Shown here: in pieces, positions 60,768 through 64,000 of the stretch
Position numbering within the stretch: the stretch's first letter is position 1
Layout of the letters: every line of letters starts with the position of its first letter
From: Brevibacterium mcbrellneri ATCC 49030
GTDB taxonomy: Bacteria > Actinomycetota > Actinomycetes > Actinomycetales > Brevibacteriaceae
Assembly: GCF_000178455.1 (NCBI RefSeq)
Contig: NZ_ADNU01000049.1
Span: 1-64,000 of the forward strand
Length of the DNA stretch: 64,000 nt
Direction: 5' to 3'
Translations under genes and position numbers: made by a program
The notes under the pieces: generated by a model
Told to the model about the DNA's origin: nothing
The model's database searches: none
The model's input: the letters and a program-made list of their open reading frames with translations, nothing else

Positions 60768-62255
60768 TTATGCGCGGCGACGCGCCAGAACGTCGTCCAC
60801 CACGGCCCGAGCGTTGTCGTTTGCCAGCTTCTTGTCTGAGCGGATCGCCGCCTTGCCGTGACGCAAAGCTGCCGAGTCCTTAGCCGCGTCCTCGAGCTCG
60901 GGGCGGGCGCCCACCTCGGCGGCAAACGCCCGCGCCAGCTCTTCACGGTCAGATGGGGAAACGCCGTAAGAGGTCTGCGCTGCCTCCACCTTGCCCGAGG
61001 TGGTTGCCTGCTCCGCGTGCGCCTTTGTGACGTACGTGGGGGCCGGCATGTCCTTGGGGAACCAGCCTTTGCCTTGGCTGAGTTCTTCGAACTTTTCACC
61101 CAAGTGAAGTTCCGGTGCCTCGGAGGCTTCTTTTACGCTGAGGCTCTGGTCTGTTGAGGACGGCGAGTTCTGCGCAACAGTGTGTTTCTCAGTCTGTTCG
61201 GAGTCACGTGTTGCGTCCTGCTTTGGCTCTGCCGGCCTTGGTTCAGTTGCTTTACTCTGTGCTGTGTCGCGTGCCTGGTCCTTGACGACTGGGATTTCGG
61301 ACGTGATCGCCCCTGCCACCGCGACTCGTGGTTTTGCAGCACTTTCGCGCGCAACAGGCGTTGCTTTTTCCGCACGCACTTTCTGCGCACCTCGCGCTTT
61401 TTCAGCACTAACTTTGCCGCCACCTCGGGAAACTTCAGCAGAGGCCTCAACAGAAGCAGGCTCGTTCACACTGTTCAGCGCAACCACCCCGGTGAGGCAT
61501 GCAAGCGAAGCGGCCAGGGTGAGCACCGGCGCGGCGAAGCTCAAAGGGCCAAAAATCGAAAACGCACCCGTAACCACGGCCACCACAAACAGTCCCATGA
61601 ATCCAAGGGCCAGCAGTCGCTTGAGCTTGTTCGTTTCGTGCTGACCTGGCGCGGAAACACCACCCTGCCGTGGGGCAGCCTCAGCCTTAATGACTGTGGG
61701 CTTCGTAGCTTTTGCTGGCGTGCCCTTCACAGGGGTTTTACCTCCAGCTGTTTTGCCCGTGGTCTTCGCCGAATGCAGCTTAGCTGCGTGAGGCTGAGGC
61801 GTGTGAGGCTTTGAGCCGTGAGACTGCGGAGTTTGGGGCTTAGGTGTGTGTGCGGTCATGCGAATGTCCAATGGTCGGTGTGAAACAGCGACGGAGTCCA
61901 TCCCGGATGCTGGGGCTAAGTACACGTGATCGTGGGCTTCTTCGTGAGCCAACTCTTCTGTGTCCAGCCCGCCAGCAAGTACGGTGAGTTCAGGCTCAGG
62001 CCTGCGCAAAGAAATACTCGGCGGCTGCGTCGCAAACGGAACGCCAGCTTCCGGAATGTCCGCGAGCTCACCGGTGAGTAGCGTGTGTGGCTGGGACGCT
62101 TGGCCATCGCAGTGTGTGCGCGAACCTGTTCGTGGGTCGCGAGCTGACGGCGGCACCGTGTCCGCGTCACCTGCTTTGGCCACCCCTTTAACCAGGGAAG
62201 GTAACGCGAACACAAGCACTCCGATGATGATGAGGATGACGATACTTGTGTCCAC
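60768..62255 (-). CDS. large proline/lysine-rich membrane protein, GlpR-like position
   Basis: 495 residues. An N-terminal helix (SIVILIIIGVLVFALPSLV) is followed by a long cytoplasmic, low-complexity region rich in P, K, T and H (PKPQTPQSHGSKPHTPQPHA, and KTAGGKTPVKGTPAKATKP). Two further helices (about 218-265; ALGFMGLFVVAVVTGAF, FAAPVLTLAASLACLTGVVA) lead into a second disordered, E/K-rich part and a basic C-terminus. No enzyme domain is visible. It lies in the order galU - MoCF-like - rimJ - this gene. In corynebacteria and mycobacteria the membrane gene in this place (Rv0996-like) encodes GlpR, the receptor of the gephyrin-like division factor Glp. Equivalence is inferred from position and topology only. 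Confidence 0.5.
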   Translation of the reverse strand: MDTSIVILIIIGVLVFALPSLVKGVAKAGDADTVPPSARDPRTGSRTHCDGQASQPHTLLTGELADIPEAGVPFATQPPSISLRRPEPELTVLAGGLDTEELAHEEAHDHVYLAPASGMDSVAVSHRPLDIRMTAHTPKPQTPQSHGSKPHTPQPHAAKLHSAKTTGKTAGGKTPVKGTPAKATKPTVIKAEAAPRQGGVSAPGQHETNKLKRLLALGFMGLFVVAVVTGAFSIFGPLSFAAPVLTLAASLACLTGVVALNSVNEPASVEASAEVSRGGGKVSAEKARGAQKVRAEKATPVARESAAKPRVAVAGAITSEIPVVKDQARDTAQSKATEPRPAEPKQDATRDSEQTEKHTVAQNSPSSTDQSLSVKEASEAPELHLGEKFEELSQGKGWFPKDMPAPTYVTKAHAEQATTSGKVEAAQTSYGVSPSDREELARAFAAEVGARPELEDAAKDSAALRHGKAAIRSDKKLANDNARAVVDDVLARRRA

Positions 62256-62323
62256 ATTCTTACCTTAAGAGCAATGTGATTCACGGCTGAGGACCATGCG
62301 CGGAGTGTTGCGAAAGCCTCCTG

Positions 62324-62935
62324 TTATTCGCGTGACTTGCGTGGCTCAGTATTTCGCCTGCACCGAGTCATGAGTCCTTCTGGCACCTCTGTTGAAAGCA
62401 ATGCAAAAGTGCGGTGGTCGGCCCACTCCCCGTTGATGTGCATGTACTCTCTTCGCACGCCTTCTTCCCTGAATCCCAGCTTTTCGACCACCCGCAGGCT
62501 CGCCGCGTTTTCCGGTCGAATGTTGATTTCCATGCGGTGAAGTCCCAGCTCAAAAAAGCAGAAATCTGTTGCCAGGGCAACGGCCCGAGGTGTATATCCC
62601 CTGCCTGCTACCCGCGAGTCGATCCAGTACCCCAGCGACGCCGACCTCAGCGAGCCCCAACTGATCCCACTGACGGTGAGCTGACCTCGGAAACGGCCGT
62701 CCACAATCAGTGCATACGGAAGTAGTTCGCCCCGCTTGCCAGCGCTGTTCAGCGATTTGCGCAGACGCGAAAACGTGGGAATGCTCCCCTCCCAGCCCGG
62801 GGTGGTCGCTTCCCACGGTTCCAGCCACTGGGCGTTGACGGACCGGACCTCAACATACTCGCGCTTGTCCGTCCGCAGAAGCGGGCGCAAAGTCAGGTCT
62901 GCGTCGATCAGCCGAGACGGCCACCAATCCACCAT
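62324..62935 (-). CDS. rimJ: RimJ-type ribosomal-protein N-acetyltransferase
   Basis: 203 residues, GNAT fold of the RimJ/RimL group: LTLRPLLRTDKREYVEVR, LTVSGISWGSLRSASLGYWI, GRGYTPRAVALATDFCFFEL and INIRPENAASLRVVEKLGFR, then EEGVRREYMHINGEWADH. It acetylates a protein N-terminus, ribosomal S5 alanine in the model case. It follows the MoCF-like gene with 2 bp between stop and start. rimJ downstream of galU is a conserved actinobacterial arrangement. Confidence 0.85.
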   Translation of the reverse strand: MVDWWPSRLIDADLTLRPLLRTDKREYVEVRSVNAQWLEPWEATTPGWEGSIPTFSRLRKSLNSAGKRGELLPYALIVDGRFRGQLTVSGISWGSLRSASLGYWIDSRVAGRGYTPRAVALATDFCFFELGLHRMEINIRPENAASLRVVEKLGFREEGVRREYMHINGEWADHRTFALLSTEVPEGLMTRCRRNTEPRKSRE

Positions 62936-62937
62936 GG

Positions 62938-63513
62938 CTAATCGCGAGAACGCTTGGGCATTCGAAGAATTGTGGCGGTGTCCGTGTCATTCTCGCTCAC
63001 CGGCCCGTCTGCGCTTCCCGCCGCCGTCAACTGTGGCTTGGGTGGCTGAGGGTTAGGGTCCATGAGCTCAGCGTAGGCCGGCAAGATTTCAATAAACGTT
63101 TCCGTTAGAGCACCCGAATTCGCCGGCAATGTCATCACTAACGTGCGCCCCATCCAACCGGCAACCATGTGTTCGAACAACGCCCGAGTATGCCCCGATT
63201 CCATGAGCACATCACGCGCCAGGTTCACCACACCGGGAGTTCGGGAATCGAGCTCGAGTTCAATCGTGTGGCACACAGGGTCGATGGACCGTACCGGCAA
63301 ATCACCCAGGTAAATAAGAAGGTCCAGCGAACCTCTGGCCTTTGTGAGGAGGCCACTCATGTCCTGGGCGTTTTCAACCGGGTGTTCAATCGCGTTGAAC
63401 TCATTCACTGAGCACACGTACAACGCGTGCTTGAGAGTCTGTGGCGAAACCACCGCAGGATCATACGCGATAACCGCGCTGAACTGCGGTGGTTCAAACT
63501 GGCCAGCTGTCAC
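62938..63513 (-). CDS. degenerate MogA/MoaB-like (gephyrin-type) protein
   Basis: 191 residues. Residues 10-155 align by eye with the molybdopterin-binding fold of MogA/MoaB and the third domain of MoeA. The clearest piece is VMTLPANSGALTETFIEILP, which mirrors the family LPGNPGAV.EAL..LLP. The hallmark glycines of that segment (PGNP becomes PANS) and the GGTG-type ligand loop (here YLGDLPV) are altered, so cofactor catalysis is doubtful. In other actinobacteria the slot between galU and rimJ holds a full MoeA-like protein, Glp. This short form has no MoeA domains I, II or IV. GTG start overlaps the galU stop (GTGA). Confidence 0.5.
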   Translation of the reverse strand: MTAGQFEPPQFSAVIAYDPAVVSPQTLKHALYVCSVNEFNAIEHPVENAQDMSGLLTKARGSLDLLIYLGDLPVRSIDPVCHTIELELDSRTPGVVNLARDVLMESGHTRALFEHMVAGWMGRTLVMTLPANSGALTETFIEILPAYAELMDPNPQPPKPQLTAAGSADGPVSENDTDTATILRMPKRSRD

Positions 63514-64000
63514 TTAAGACCCGCAACGTATTCGGTCAGCCACGCGTTGAGTTCCTCGCCGAGGTCGTCCCTGCGCCCAGCCAACGTCACCACCGCTTTG
63601 AGATAGCTGAGTTTGTCACCGGTGTCGTAGCGGTCACCGCTGAAGACCACGCCGTAAACCCCGTTCGAGTTGGGGTCTTCAGCCAGAGTCTTCAGAGCGT
63701 CAGTCAGCTGGATCTCATTTCCTCGTCCGGGTGGGGTGTTATGCAAAACTTCGAACACCTCGGGCGCCAAAACATAACGGCCAATAACTGCCAGATTTGA
63801 CGGAGCTTCATCAACCGCAGGCTTCTCAACCAGGTCAGTGATCTTCACGGCGTTCTCAACGCCTGTGTCTTCCACCGCTGCGCATCCATAGAGGTTGATG
63901 CTGTCTGCGGGCACCTCCATGAGGGCAACAACTGAACCACCGGTTGCTTCCTGGACCGCCATCATCGTGGGCAGGATCGGGTTGTTCTCATCGATGAGAT
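63510..64000 (-). CDS. galU: UTP-glucose-1-phosphate uridylyltransferase, C-terminal part
   Basis: The last 163 residues are in the window. Visible family features are LIDENNPILPTMMAVQEATG, VALMEVPADSINLYGC, VEKPAVDEAPSNLAVIGRYV, EVFEVLHNTPPGRGNEIQLT and SGDRYDTGDKLSYLKAVV. The catalytic and sugar-binding residues of the C-terminal half look intact. It makes UDP-glucose for cell-surface glycans. The N-terminus lies beyond the right edge. First gene seen of the galU - MoCF-like - rimJ leftward operon. Confidence 0.93.
   Translation of the reverse strand, partial: LIDENNPILPTMMAVQEATGGSVVALMEVPADSINLYGCAAVEDTGVENAVKITDLVEKPAVDEAPSNLAVIGRYVLAPEVFEVLHNTPPGRGNEIQLTDALKTLAEDPNSNGVYGVVFSGDRYDTGDKLSYLKAVVTLAGRRDDLGEELNAWLTEYVAGLK

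Overview
The window looks like the chromosome of a Gram-positive actinobacterium, probably of the order Micrococcales. The evidence is GC-rich DNA (estimated by eye at about 58% in the core parts), an LPxTG-anchored surface protein, actinobacterial choice-of-anchor-M proteins, a Pmt-type protein mannosyltransferase next to rsmI, metG and tatD (the order known from actinobacterial genomes), and CIRCE-controlled groES-groEL. I see no rRNA, tRNA or CRISPR array. The genus cannot be named from this sequence alone.

Positions 1-9,000 are an accessory region. An IS3-type element leaves the left edge, and an end-to-end remnant of the same element lies at 8,893-8,941. Between them are three wrecked genes (an efflux transporter, a short-chain dehydrogenase and an XRE regulator), then a MerR-MFS-oxidoreductase unit, a TetR-MFS unit, and two AraC-type DNA-binding-domain genes sharing a 251-bp direct repeat that brackets the TetR-MFS unit.

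Positions 9,030-28,170 are core-like. They hold an HsmA-like membrane protein, an RluA-type pseudouridine synthase, and a leftward operon of surface proteins plus a Mn/Zn-type ABC transporter (17.4-20.1 kb down to 10.5 kb) in which successive genes overlap by 4 bp. Then come groES-groEL, tatD, metG, rsmI, a DUF4190 protein and pmt.

Positions 28,250-42,340 are a surface-polysaccharide locus. It has a CMP-sialate-synthetase-like protein with a fused HAD domain, a short NeuB-type synthase, a GT2 enzyme, a polysialyltransferase-family protein, a large two-part putative glycosyltransferase, a GtrB-GtrA-GtrX-like trio, and two full plus one relic OafA/SGNH acyltransferase. Together they suggest a nonulosonic-acid-containing, O-acylated surface glycan.

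Positions 42,550-64,000 are core-like again: metNIQ, fhs, two DUF805 proteins, a NUDIX hydrolase, two aldehyde dehydrogenases, a small acyl-CoA degradation operon, a MatC-like carrier, GNAT enzymes, an ornithine-cyclodeaminase-like enzyme, and a galU - molybdopterin-binding-like - rimJ - membrane-protein cluster at the right end. That cluster resembles the actinobacterial Glp/GlpR cell-division locus.

The most unexpected signal is an octamer, CACCTCGG and its complement CCGAGGTG. I counted about 35 copies by eye where only a few are expected. They are spread over both strands and several reading frames, they form an inverted pair in one intergenic hairpin, and they are absent from the 15-kb polysaccharide locus.
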